A stretch of 64,000 bases of DNA from Epinephelus fuscoguttatus (taxonomy: Eukaryota > Chordata > Actinopteri > Perciformes > Serranidae), in contig NC_064773.1 in the NCBI RefSeq assembly GCF_011397635.1, positions 32,187,449-32,251,448 on the forward strand. The letters are read 5' to 3'. Of the stretch, positions 45,111 to 57,176 are shown piece by piece. Each line of letters opens with the position of its first letter. Positions within the stretch are counted from its first letter, which is position 1. Made by a program: the position numbers and the translations under genes. Below the pieces are notes generated by a model. That model had not been told where the DNA came from. It saw only the letters and a program-made list of their open reading frames with translations, and did no database searches.

Positions 45111-45148
<38 letters not shown>
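45013..45148. repeat. Compound microsatellites (GAA)n and (AC)n
   Basis: An uninterrupted GAA tract at about 45015-45063 and an AC tract at about 45113-45148, 50 bp apart. The Lys-rich open frame across them is not a gene. Confidence 0.95.
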
Positions 45149-45153
<5 letters not shown>

Positions 45154-45485
45154 ATTTAAAATCACACTGAATCAGAAACAATCCACATTACTGTAAGACA
45201 GTCAACAGCTACTGCTCTGGAATCTGTCTAATCTCTGAATATCTGCTGCTGTCAGAACATCTCATAAATACTGTCAATATGCTGTCATCACAGTCAGTGT
45301 CTCCTGGTTAGAATTGTCAGTGTTCATGGTTTGGGAAGTTGTAACTCTGATTTAAACCATGAATAAAGCTATTTCATGTTAAAAAAACAGTGTTTCTCTG
45401 ATGCTGTTTGGCTTCCCATGGAGGGGCTGCTAGTCCAGCTCCCACTGATGTATGCTCACTGTTTTTTATGATAACATAAGATCCT

Positions 45486-46036
45486 GGGGCCGGTTGCATA
45501 AAGCAATTTAAGTTAGGATTTTCTTTTAAATCAAAACAAAATAAAACAAAACAAAAAAATCTGTTGTACATAGCATCCTTAAGTCTTCTCATTAAGGTTT
45601 CCTTAAGTTTTTCTCCTTATCTTGGTCTTACACTAAATGCAACATGGCTGAGTTTATGGCAATAGGAAGGAGGAACATGAAGGCATCCTGAGAAGAGTGT
45701 TCTGCGACCCGGAGAACCCAGTGGACACCCTTAATGATGAGCACTTGATTTTGTACTACAAATTTGACCGGAGGTCAGTTTATGATTTGTGTCAATGTCT
45801 AAAGTTAGATCACTCAATTTCCAGAAGCTGCACTCTTCTAGCCCTGTTACAACTAGTGATTACTCTGCGGTTAAATGCAACAGCATCTTCCCCATCAGTT
45901 ATTGGCGAGGCATTTCATGTACGTAAAACATCGGTGTACTGCGTCACCCAGTTTCAAACGCTTTCACCCTTAAGTAATTTACTCAGGTAAGGAAAAACTA
46001 AACTACTCCTATTCCTTACCTGAGCAAATTACTTAA
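45486..46036 (+). mobile_element. PIF/Harbinger-type remnant
   Basis: The left end GGGGCCGGTTGCATAAAGCA resembles Harbinger-element termini. The frame 45697-45990 has VFCDPENPVDTLNDEHLILY, YKFDRRSV and TLRLNATASSPSVIGEAF, the N-terminal part of HARBI1-like nucleases. The catalytic region is missing. It ends in an inverted repeat: 45970-45994 versus 46012-46036, 25-bp arms with one mismatch. Confidence 0.72.
45697..45990 (+). pseudogene. HARBI1-like transposase fragment
   Basis: About 95 codons of the N-terminal helical region only. In the family this precedes a DDE nuclease domain of some 200 residues, absent here. An in-frame start upstream is lost: the ATG at about 45644 runs into a stop after 15 codons in another frame. 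Confidence 0.68.
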
Positions 46037-46894
46037 TGGTGCTGCGCAGAATCTCTGAAAAGGTATCCTTAGTCGAGGAAAGAGATTAAGGTATTTACTG
46101 CTCTGAAAAAGATTTTACAGCATGGAGACCATTTGTTTGCTTGCACTTGCGCTTACCTGTTATTGCTATCTCATTCTTTTCTTGGTGTCACTAGGTTACT
46201 ACAGTGTTCAGCAGATGAAAGTGTTTGAAACTCGGTGAATGACGCAGTACACTGATGTTTTATGTACATGAAATGCCTCCCCAAAGCATAGTTTAAAAAA
46301 AAAAAAAAAAAAAAAAACATGGCTCAGGACTGGATAAAAAGCCAATTTATGAGTGCATCTTGCAGACAAAACAAACCTGACTTACGCGTGGACATGACAT
46401 GGACCGTGTCCTTGATTAAAATGACAGATTTCTCTGGCTTTGAACATTGTTGGAAATACTTGGGATAATGTAAGTGCATGAGTCAACAAAACATATAAAT
46501 TTGGTCTAGTTGTTTTAAGACATTTAAATGTGGGAAAATTACATATTTTATTGTTAAAGATCACAAATACTCTGCTTTTAATGACAGTTTGTGTCTGATA
46601 TGGTTTTCCCTAAAAAAGCTCAAAATGAAACTACTCCTCAATCACTCGTTAAAAAATGGATTAATATGTAAATATATTTCATATTAAAAGAAGTCTCCTA
46701 CTTCTCCACCCAGTATAGCTGCAAGTTTCAGGTTTACACACTACATATATGTTAGTCGAAAACTGGGCCAAGATTGGCTCCAATCTAGTTGTGATGTAAC
46801 AAAATCATCTCAGACATTTTTGAATGGAATGGGATTTTAAGCTTTCTGGCAGAGCAGGAACCTAAGACCATTAAATCAACTCATATGATCCCAC

Positions 46895-46992
46895 CTTTGC
46901 TCTGGAGCATCAGTCTGCTTCATCCTCTTGGGGGCGCTGCTCTCCCACTCAACTGGAGGCATCTGAGCGTGCTCACTGCTCTCAGCATTCAC
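46895..46992 (-). CDS. Exon C of an unidentified PH-domain protein
   Basis: 98 nt, phase 0 in, 2 out, acceptor GTCATCAG, donor GTGGGA. Encodes VNAESSEHAQMPPVEWESSA then PKRMKQTDAPEQ, a polar, disordered-looking segment. It joins in phase to the exon at 48361-48505. Downstream exons were not found in the window. Confidence 0.5.
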
Positions 46993-48360
46993 CTGATGAC
47001 AAGAGCAGAGGCACTTTTCACTCTGATGGCAGATTAGATGGAACCTGGCTCTATGATGAGGATTAAAGCCTCTGAAAACCTGGTTTCAAATTTGAAAATA
47101 AAATACCTCTGACTTAATTATAGACAATCAGAATTAAAGTTTGGAAATGAATGTGCTTAGATATTCATTCGGAGTTTAAAACTAATCTGCTGCATCTTGA
47201 CAGTGGTCCAGCACCACAAGTGAAACAAACAGCTGCGATCACATTTGATTCTAATGTTGCTAAATCCTAATTGGTGTATGGTGACATCAGCTTTTGCCAA
47301 CTGAGCCCTACTCATTACAGACCAGAGGAAAGAGCTCTGACACAAGACAAAATACTCTCCAATAAAATAACTAGACTCATAACTTCAACAGAGACGTTTG
47401 TGTTGATGTAGGACTCCATCAGAATAAGAAGCTAACTGGGAAAAGTTGGTTTTAAATCTTAGAAGGACTTGCACAATGGGCTTTTGTCATTATTCAGACC
47501 AGCAAAACCTCATCATCACCTTATAAAGTTGTTATGGTGAACCTATAACCTTATGTTATAAGCAGCAACGTGTTAGCACATCCAGCACACACAGAGCAAC
47601 ATTATCATAGCAAGTTACTCACACAAATACAACAGCTGGAGTTATTTTTGGAGTACTTTGCAACTAGTGAAAATTCACCCTCAACAGCTGCGCTAACTAG
47701 GGATGCACGATAATATCGGCATGTCATCGGTATTGGCCAGTATTGGCTTTAAAATGAACGATTACAATCGATTAACATGTTTTTTCTTACTCTTCACAAT
47801 GAATGAATATTACATACATTGAAAAGTATTGTATTTCATGTCTCCATCTGCTGGTGGGCTGTCATGATAAGAGTATACGATGTTAATTCCACTACAGAAG
47901 AGACTTACTGAAATTGAGAACCAAAACAATGAGCTAAACGAGGCTAAAACATTGTGTAGAGCTGAGAGGTACTTTGGTGTTGGTGATTATTCTCTGTGGG
48001 TTCATCACTACGAGCGAGTCCTTTCACATTACACATAGTTATGTCATCCATTGCTAATACAAAAAGTTTGATTTGTGCAGCTTTAACTGTTGTAGGAACA
48101 ACCGTCAAGTTCAGTTCAGTCTTCATCAGGGTTCAACATTATGGACTAATATTTGTGCCAGCAGAAATTATTCTATAGTTACATTTTATGAATTTGTAAG
48201 GTATTCAATTTGATTAATAATTAAGTAATATTAAAAAAAACAACAAATAACATTTTAAATTCAGTACTTCATATCATCTTTCTGAGATATGACATCAAGG
48301 AACTTGTGTGATTTATGACTGTTTTCAGACATACAATGTCACTGTGTGCGTGTAACTCAC

Positions 48361-48505
48361 CATGTTTCTCTTCCTGCTGGGGTTACCACTGCTGCTGCTG
48401 CTGCTGCTGCTGCTTGGCATGTTGTGGCTGTCGGCTGCTGATCGGAGGGGTCTCCGGCACATCTCATCTCTTTGATGGATGACTGTCTGCTTAGACTGCA
48501 GCTTC
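48361..48505 (-). CDS. Exon B of an unidentified PH-domain protein (basic, Ser-repeat)
   Basis: 145 nt, phase 2 in, 0 out, acceptor GTTTACAG, donor GTGAGT. Encodes KLQSKQTVIHQRDEMCRRPL, then a run of nine serines coded by an AGC repeat, then GNPSRKRNM. It follows the PH-domain exon at 54442-54530 in phase. The basic, serine-rich character suggests a regulatory tail behind the PH domain (inference). Confidence 0.6.
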
Positions 48506-49648
48506 CTGTAAACACAACACACACTCAGTCTATCAGTCTATCCAGTTCTTTTGTACAATACCACTGTTCACAAAGACATACACACTGACAAAAATAAAAA
48601 GCCTTCTTAAATATGAATCTCAAGGGAATCACACCTTTATAGGTGTACAGTTAATATAAAGTTGTTGGTGCTCTCTGATGGAAAGATTATGTATACACAC
48701 TGTTTCTAAATGACCTCAAACATACACATTCTTTGGCTTTTCTCTACTGACACAGTAGTTGTTACTACTACTACTACTACTACTCCTCTACTGACAGTTA
48801 TCTGACAGCCAGCAAAAAATGCTGCACATTTCTGATCCGTCGTTAGCTTGTTTGCTGTATAACAGGAATGCCACTGTCACACTTGACATCCGACTGAGCC
48901 CCGTTCAACTTTAAATCTTTATATGGAATGGTAAAAAATAAAATAAAATAAATAAAAAAATAGAATATTCACATTAACCAACTGAATATGATTCCCGTGA
49001 CATACAGTAAGTCTGAGTTGGGTATAGCTCTAAGGTTTTGAAATTTCATGTTTGTTTGTTTGTACCACCAATCTACACCCACCAACTGTATCACCGCACA
49101 GAGGGAAGTTTGCATCTACTCATGGATGACAGGCTTGTGCTTGTGATAGTGTAACGTGTAAACATTAATGGTGTCCTCCTTGGCTGACCTGTAATGTTAG
49201 CTAGCTCAGTGGTGCTAGGTGAGCTGATACGATTGGTGGGTGTAGTTCAGTAGAAAGGAAATAGTTCCCTACATGAAACTGCTCACAACAAGTGTGTGGA
49301 TTATCTTAAGTAACCAGGTCATGATTTCTGGAAAGAGGCATTGCTGTTAGTTCACCACGCTGTTATGGCTAGGGGGCCGCACAGTGATTTTAGCGTTAGC
49401 TAGCTAACATGTTTGCACAAGAATTTATGGGTAACAGTCTATCATCAATGTGCTGTAAATTATTTAATTTACTTAAATTCATTTTTTCATTAATAGGCTG
49501 ATTTATTTTTGCTAACAGTATGTTTGATTCAAGTTAATGTGTATTTTAGTACATGGTTTAATTAAAGAAAAAACAACTAACAAAACTTAAATTAAATCAT
49601 AAAGTGAATTACCAAACAATAATTTTGTTCTTATGCTGCAGTAAAGCA

Positions 49649-50214
49649 GGATTTATACTTGTGCATCAGTGTTTACTTGTGCAGCCGTGTGCCTGTGTTA
49701 CACTGTTGTAGCGATCAGCGGTGGGATTTCTGTGAAGTGCTGTAAAGTTGAGTTGATTTAAAACACACATTAAACATGGCTTCACAGTGAGCATTTCATT
49801 ATAATTTGCAGGATTCATAGACAAAGCACTTGTTTTTGACACATTTACCCCACAAATACAACATTGTAATGTTATTACCACAAGCCTATGACATTTTACA
49901 TTGTATAAATTAGCCTAGTGACTAGTGGAGATTTCCTCTACTCATATGAAGCCAGGATAAATCACACACAAGATATAAAATGTTATTTTGTGGAACCTTT
50001 ATTGTCTTCACAATATATTCTTTCTTCTCTGTAAATTAAAAGTAAATAAAAGCTTTGTTTCTACTGAGGGAAATGGTTTCAGCTTACAAAAAATAGACAG
50101 GGGGTCTGTGTCATCGCAACGTGTAGTTACATTTCTGTGGAGGTGCACATCAGGCTATGGCATAGGTTACGACGTAGGCTCTACGTCAACGCAAAGCCAC
50201 AGAAGTATAAATCC
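49649..50214 (+). mobile_element. Non-autonomous element, copy C (single unit, clean ends)
   Basis: Perfect 12-bp terminal inverted repeat GGATTTATACTT ... AAGTATAAATCC. One half-unit only (CTCATATGAAGCCAGG once), with the TTTCAGCTTACAAAA block shared with copies A and B. Intronic relative to the minus-strand PH gene. Confidence 0.75.
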
Positions 50215-51247
50215 CCTAGGGGTTGCAGACTCCCCATTGAGAACCCAGGATCAAGACTAATAACCAGCACTATAGGTAAGAGGAAAAATATGTATTTTTG
50301 ATTTTCAGGTGAACTATCCTTTTAAAGTAGAGTGTGTTTGGTAACATTAATGGCTGACCTAAATTCTACCCCACAAATTTAAACTAAATCTACATTATGC
50401 TTCACTTGACAGTAGGATATCTGTTAAAAATAATATCAGCACATTTGTCAATATCAGTAAAAATCACAATATGGTAAATGTAGTCAGTTGAATCAGATTT
50501 GGCTGTTCAATACAAATTTTTGACTATTTATTCTGTTTTTCCCCCATGTAGAGTTTGAGAGACTGAACAGGGCTCAGTGGGACATTCAGTGTGACAGTGA
50601 CATTCATGTAATAGAATAAACAGGCTAACTGTGCTAATGACAGATCGCAAATGTGCTACAAAATTTTTGCCGACACTAGATATAAAACAAAAGCCAGAGA
50701 CTGTTTTGGTGCCACCACTTCTAAATCGAAGACAGAAGATTATCTCGAAGCCTTATGGGTCAAAGAAAATCTAAACCAAGGACAAATGACAAAAGTGTTA
50801 ATGACAAAAGAGTGAAAAAATTGAATTTCCTCTCAGGGGGATGAATAAAAGTAAATAAAAAATAAAATAAATAAAAAAATAAAAAATACATGTTTTTGTA
50901 TTACTCTGTCAAAAAAACTTTAATAAATGCATTATATTGGCTTTGAGCCAAATAATTTTGCACAATGATAACATGGTCTCATATCACAACACATTATCTA
51001 CTGAGAGTTAAAAATGTTAATATGTAAATGATCTCCAGCTGTACATATATTATAAATGTATCTTATGAGATCAGCCTGTGAAGGCGGAGAGGGTCAGAGT
51101 TCTGCAGATGAAAAGGTAAGTAAGAGTTAAACTGTCTTTAGCCTTCACTACATCCCTGGTGGTCAGCCCTCAGCCTACCTCACCGTACACTTACTGTCAC
51201 CAAGCATTGATCTACACACTAATTAAGTCCCTTGGCTAGGAGTTGTG

Positions 51248-51258
51248 TGTGTATATGT

Positions 51259-51289
<31 letters not shown>

Positions 51290-51295
51290 GGGGGG
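51248..51295. repeat. (GT)n tract followed by 23 guanines
   Basis: A GT repeat runs directly into an uninterrupted 23-G homopolymer (51273-51295). The G run is G-quadruplex-prone and its length is likely to be miscounted in sequencing. Confidence 0.9.
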
Positions 51296-51599
51296 TATCA
51301 ATAAGATTTTTTCAACAAAGGGAAGCACTGCAAAGAAGAAAAAAAACTATCAAGAGTTAAAGAGTAAAACTTTTCTTAAAGTTACCTCTGCAGTCACAGA
51401 CAGAAGATAGCAGGTGGGGATGTGAGGAGGAGTGTATGTGTGTGTAAAGTGGGTATTTTGCCTGGAAACATGGCTACCAATCTGATATGGTTTGGCCACA
51501 GAAAACAATACATTTTTTATAATCATTGAGAGCAACATTCAATAGATTCAGAGATGTCAGTCCAGGCAGTGTGTAGTCTTTGTTAAATCAATAATTTAG

Positions 51600-52060
51600 C
51601 TATGTGTAGACACACACACACCCCTCAGCCCTGCTCTCCTCCCCAGTGGTGTGAGTGCTGCTGACCCCTGGTCCTCTCAGCCTGTCCTCTCCTCAGTCCT
51701 CCACCGCAGCTAATTACGCTCCCTGGAGTTTAGAGCCGTCAGCCTGCAGCCTCGGCCCCCATCTGCTGGGTGGTCTGAGCTCTTTGACAGCCTCCTCTCT
51801 CCCCTCTCTGACAAAGTGATAAACTAATTAGCCTGGCCGGGCACACCGGGGTCGGGGCCTTCAGCATAGCTGGCCCCTCCACATAGCGGGGCTGACCCGG
51901 ACCCTCCTCCGGGGAGCCGGGGCCAGGCGGGCTGGGAGTGGAGTTACTGAGGTCTGGCTGATCAATGATGAGAGGCTGTCTGAGAGACAGACAGGCCTGA
52001 GGTACAGTACCAGCCTGTGTCAAAGTTTTACTCAGAGTCATTCTTTACCCACTGAGAGTT
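51600..52060. promoter_or_regulatory. Candidate conserved non-coding element 1
   Basis: GC-richer island in AT-rich surroundings, with homeodomain-type cores GCTAATTACG (51709-51718) and ACTAATTAGCC, and TGACAG/TTTGACAGCC TALE-type sites. The long antisense frame (51739-52041) has low-complexity composition and no splice logic. Conservation is inferred from appearance only. Confidence 0.35.
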
Positions 52061-52679
52061 AGGACAATCAAACCACTGTCCACACACTGCATACTGAGCC
52101 CCCCATCCATCTATTATCTCTGTTCAAACCACATACAGGCAAAGTTCTGAGCTACATGCTACTCAACAGACAACGAGAAACAGGATGACAGCATATCCAA
52201 ACAATGAAAATATACACACAAACATGCACAGGTCACGATTCACACGATTAACACATGCTCCTTCATTACTATGAACACACACACTGTAGTTTATTTTCAC
52301 TTCATCCCACTCATTCATTCATTCATACACTCCTCTGCGGTAAAATATAGATTAATCCGCCACTGAAAAAAAATCCCTGAATGATGCACTATTTCCTCCT
52401 GTTTATGGAGGATTTAAAATGCCTAAATAAAGCCAATAAAGTCAAGTGAAATACAACACACACCATTACATGTATTTCCTTAATGTATACATTTTCTGCG
52501 TAATGATTAAATAAAAAACATAGATTAAAAGAACAATTACTAAGGTGGCATTTAGGCATTTGAAATATTCTATACTTGAGAAAATCACTAAACCTTTAAA
52601 AAAAATCAACCATATACTTGTGAAATGTTTTTAAAAGCAAAGATACAAAAGACTGTATGTCACAATTCCAAAAACCTAG

Positions 52680-53090
52680 TTGTTGGTGGGATTTCTGTGC
52701 CACTGTGTTAAGTTTCTGTGAAATTCAGTAAAGTTCGATTCAACTAATACACCTAAAACACACATAACACATGGCTTAATAGCAACAACATCTAACAAAA
52801 GTACAAAATTCTGCTCCATTATAACTCACAAGGTTCACCAACAACTTGTCTTATACTAGATACATTTTCCCCACAAATACAGCATGCTAATGTTTTTAAC
52901 ATAAGCCTGTGACGTATCCCACTGCTTACATTAGCCTAGCAGCTATCTGACTTTTCCTCTACTCATATGAAGCTAGGATAAATTGGGAGATTTATTAGCT
53001 TTGTAATTTATTGTTTTTTATCTCTGAAATTAAAGTAAATTAAAGCTTTGTTCCCACTGAGGGAAATGGCTTTCACACATAAAAATACGG
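52680..53090 (+). mobile_element. Non-autonomous element, copy D (truncated)
   Basis: Shares TGGGATTTCTGTG, CCCCACAAATACAGCATGCT, CTCATATGAAGC and CCACTGAGGGAAATGG with copies B and C, but both outer termini are missing. Confidence 0.6.
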
Positions 53091-54441
53091 GAAAAAACTC
53101 ACCCTACAATTAACGTAATCTTACTGCTGGGACAGGAGTGCAGAGCCAGGTCTAAAATTGTATTAAAGTACATTGTGCTACATCGTAGATGTAAAAATAT
53201 ATGTGGTTATTGCTCTTTACAGCTACTGCAACTACTGTTTGGTGAATTAAAGTCAGGGCTTAGATATAAAGTTTCTAAACTGATTTCACAACCACTACAA
53301 CTAAAAGAAAAACTGTCACAAGGTCATTTCAATTCAGTTTCTGTCATTTTTAGTGAGCCTGACATTTGCCCTTTTCTTAGGCAACACAATTAAGCTAATT
53401 TAACAAGCGTTCTGTTTAACTACATCACAAGTATCGTTGGTCCATTTAGCTAATTCTCAGCATTTTTTCATTTATATTAGGGATGCACTGATTGTGAAAT
53501 TCTGGGCAGATGTATTTTTTTTTGTTGTGCTTTATTTTGTTGGTATTTATTTCCCTTTTTGTGCCAGGGAAAAAAAGAATTGAAAAAAACTGAAGTGTTT
53601 TGAAGTCATTCAGTTCTTCTTTACAATACCTTTGAACACATTCAGTCATACACATTAAACAACCTTTATAGTAATTCTTTCCTATGAAAAACATGGTTTT
53701 TAATAACTGCTCCAAGCACTTTTACAATATATAATAAATCAAAATTCCCTTTCTAATATATATTTCATATTGCTGTGAAACACAACAAATTTCTCCTTCA
53801 AGCAGCTGTAAATTTTTCACGTTTCTCACCAAAAAATACATTTTACACGAATACATTGTAACACAATGTGAAAACATCACATATAACCTTCACCCCATTA
53901 TTATTTTTACAGAATAGAGCTTGAATGCATCATTATGTAACTCAATGCAATCTCTGTCAGTTAGTTTTGGCTGACTGCTTGCAGCGGTTAACTAGCTCTC
54001 CTCCTGCTGACGTCAACACTGATTCGTTGTTCACAGTGTAGCATTATCAGAGAGAGTTAGTGATTGGCTCTTTTGATCAGCCTTGGAACTATTGGGTGTC
54101 TTATTTATAATTTGTGCTCGGCCCCAACTGCTTAAAGTGGAGATAGCAAATAAATTCCATATGGGGAGATATTATAGCAGCGGCGTGAGGGGAAACACTG
54201 GCTAGCATTCCCAAATCAAAACAACTCAACCCAATCAGGCTAGTGAACAGTACCAGCCTGACACATTGTCACATGAGCCAAGTAAGGTTATCATCTACTG
54301 CAAGAAATTCTTACCTTTAGGCATGTGGGCAGACAACAACTGACCTAATTTGTGACCTATTCCCCAAAAGGTGACAAGTTTGCATTCCTCTACAAAAATA
54401 AACAGGGGGTCTGCATGGCTGCAGGTGTAGCAGGTACATAC
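53091..54441. other. Intron of the PH-domain gene, no exon seen
   Basis: AT-rich. A short 'agggatgcactgatt' fragment at 53478 recalls the repeat family seen at 23880. No additional splice-bounded coding segment recognised. Confidence 0.35.
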
Positions 54442-54530
54442 CCGATAGCTGAGCTCAGGCTTTGGTACCAGTCATTGAGATCCTCCTGGTTGCAGGACAT
54501 CAGCAGGAGTTTGGCCTTTGGGAAGGTTAA
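54442..54530 (-). CDS. Exon A: C-terminal end of a PH domain
   Basis: 89 nt ending in phase 2 at a GTATGT donor, acceptor TTCCTCCAG. Encodes LTFPKAKLLLMSCNQEDLND then WYQSLSSAIG: a beta strand followed by the C-terminal amphipathic helix with the invariant tryptophan of PH domains. A Dbl-family RhoGEF is one plausible owner, since PH domains there are followed by such tails, but I cannot name the gene. Upstream exons were not located; they may lie beyond the window or in 54531-64000. Confidence 0.65.
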
Positions 54531-55839
54531 CTGGAGGAAGAGGAGGAGGTGTAGGAGACTAGTTTAGATGTTTGTTGGCAGTATGGGTGTGTTTGAGGTT
54601 ATGCTGAGTGTTTGGATAACTGTCATGGCCAAGTCACAATGACATTAGCAGCACAGCTAAAACACAGGCTTCTTCATTCATTTCAGTGAGATTTTGTGTC
54701 CTTGCTCTACTTTTTCATCTTCCAGGTACACACTATGTTTGCCACTCAAACACATACAAACACATGCAGTAACAGAATACCTTACAGTGTGTGATTTGTG
54801 GCACTATGCTAATTCACTGTTTACCCTTATTAGGAGAAAGTCCCTGTTGCTGTGTGTTACATTGTAACAGTTTTTACAGGGTAGAACACATGAGTACAAC
54901 ACAGTGGCTAAAAGGGCTTTGTGTTTCTTTTCATTTCTACCTGTATCCTGTAGTAACATGTTACTGAGTAGCAGATAGCACCTTGCATGGTAACCTCGGC
55001 CACCAGTGTATCAATGTTATTTGTAGTGTAAAAAGCGCTTTCAATAGTAAGAAGACTAGAAAGGTGTTACACAAGTCCATTTACTATTTACATCACCCAT
55101 CAGCGGGAGAGTATATTGGTCCGATGTGGTGCTGTGCATTCTGGTAGTTTTAAGTTTGTTTTCTTTTTACCTCTTGAGAAACATCAGATGCCAAAGTCCT
55201 TTCCCTCTCTTTCCTCTGGTCATGGATGTAGCAACAATTTCAAGTAGTCTTTCTACTGGACAAACAGCCCAGAATTATGAAAAGCCTATCTTCCCAGCAG
55301 TGAAATACTTTAGTGATTGTATATAAAGCATACACTGTCTACTGCTCCCACACCAGAGTTAGTTATACCTACCCTAAGACCAAGGTGTACTGTAGAAAGG
55401 TGACTCAAGAAATCTTTAGTTACAGCCTGAGGCGGCTTTCACATCAGGGCTGATCCGAGGACACTTAACCCTAAAGTACAATTACTTTCCTTTCTGTGTA
55501 CTGCACTTAGGCACATTTTTAGAATTATCAGCTTTTGGTTGTCTTTAGTAGTCTCGAATCTGTTAGTCATCAGAGGCTTTGCTACAACAGGGCTGAAGCT
55601 GCAGTAACACTGTAACAACAGTAGAGGGCAGCCCAAATCAAGCAAAAACCTCCTCCATCTGCCAGCTCCTCACTAAGTGCTGCTTTTCACTGGCGTCCAT
55701 CGCCCTTGAAACACTGAAATCTGACAGTAAAGAAAACACAAGTCTATAAAGTACAAGAATCTGTTGCATATACAAGACACACTAGACTGCGTTGTGTATG
55801 CAGCTGGACAGAGACGTGTTCTCCACTCAGGTTTACACA
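54531..55839. other. Upstream of the PH exon, nothing supported
   Basis: No exon with a phase-0 donor that could join the PH exon was convincing. A minus-strand stretch at 55680-55722 has an acceptor-like CTGTCAG but soon meets a stop. Confidence 0.3.
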
Positions 55840-57120
55840 GTGACAGGGTCCTCTTCCTTTGAGTCAACAGTAATTATCAACTCTCTCATTCACATTGCTA
55901 AAACCGGCCTCAGATTGTCAAACAAAGCAAAAGGAGTTGTCCGAACCCAAACAAAAGGGGCTTTTAGAGCTGCATAATTACACTGGGAAAGCTATTACAG
56001 GGGATCACAATTAGGCCTCCACCATATTAAACGACCTTTCACATTTACCTGCGGCTGCAGCCTCTACACAGGAAGGCAGCTTGTTGAGAAGTGACATATC
56101 GATTATTTCCATGCGTTATTTGGACAGAACTTTACACTGGTACGGAGGAGTGTATAGCTCATCAAACATAATCATGTTTTTACACAGGGGGAGGAGGGGA
56201 GTGTCTCTCATTATACATTAAATAGATTAAGATTTCAAATGTACCATCATCAAAAGTATTATCTAATTACAGAGTTCAGTGAGTGGGGCCGAATTGAGTG
56301 CCGCATGGTATTAGGCACTCGCCACTTGGGGGACGGCGGTTGATTTATGCACAAATAGATTCCACTTCTATTGCAATGCGGTAATTAGGGATTTGTCAGG
56401 AAATCTGACCCTCTTAGGTAGAAATTACTTTGTATAATAAGAACGGCGGAGCATAGAGCCTCATCGCTGCACATAATTTAGCTTGATTATTTATACATCA
56501 AAGAGAATCTGTCAGGGATGTGGGAAAATATTCAAGCGGCAAGGGGATATTAGCGAGAGGAAGACTGCAGACGGAGAGAGAGGAGAGAATAAGGAAGGTC
56601 GACAGATGGAGGGAGAGGAGGAGACAGGAGATGAAGAGGAAAACGTGGGGCGAGCCGCAAATAAAAGCCGGCTCGACAAACATGTGTGACCAAAAAAAAA
56701 CAAAAAAAAAACGGAAATTTTAATAAAAGCTATTTTTTCACCTAAACTTTGCATATAGATTGCCATGGCATTTACAGCTGTCAAATTTAATTTGGCTTTA
56801 ATTCTTCATGGCCCTGGATGAGGAGGGCCCTGGAGTGCTGACAGCCCTTTTCCTTGAGCTCAGGTAGGGGCCCGGGATCAATAATGTGTCCTTATGAGAA
56901 ATTACGTGTAATGCTATTGAGTATGCATTTGGGCCTCGGTGGGATAAGAGGCTAATGAAATGCCATTTCTGCCATTAGATAACGCGCAGCGCGGCTGGCG
57001 GAGAGCGGCGACAGGCTTGAGGAAGATGTATTTACTGGAGGGCCGGAAGAGATGGATCTGCAGCCTAATCTGATCCAGCAACTGAGAGATTCTGTTACAG
57101 CAGGCAGCCATCACTACACT
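55840..57120. promoter_or_regulatory. Candidate conserved non-coding cluster 2
   Basis: A repeat-free stretch unlike its surroundings, dense in homeodomain-type and TALE-like motifs: GCATAATTACACTGGG, GCGGTAATTAGGGATTTGTC, CACATAATTTAGCTTGATTA, CAGCTGTCAAATTTAATTTG, GAGGCTAATGAAATGCCATT. Such composition is typical of teleost developmental enhancers in gene deserts. No alignment was possible, so this is judged on texture alone. Confidence 0.4.
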
Positions 57121-57129
57121 CCCCGACTC

Positions 57130-57130
57130 T

Positions 57131-57172
<42 letters not shown>
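57130..57172. repeat. (AC)n microsatellite
   Basis: About 20 uninterrupted AC units. Confidence 0.95.

Positions 57173-57176
<4 letters not shown>

Noticed and set aside
44921..45196. Lys-rich open frame of 91 codons
   Set aside because: It is a direct translation of (GAA)n and (AC)n microsatellites.
56049..56097. Minus-strand start-exon-like MSLLNKLPSCVEAAAG with GTAAAT donor
   Set aside because: Short, no supporting neighbour in phase, and it lies inside a candidate non-coding conserved block. Could be revisited with RNA data.
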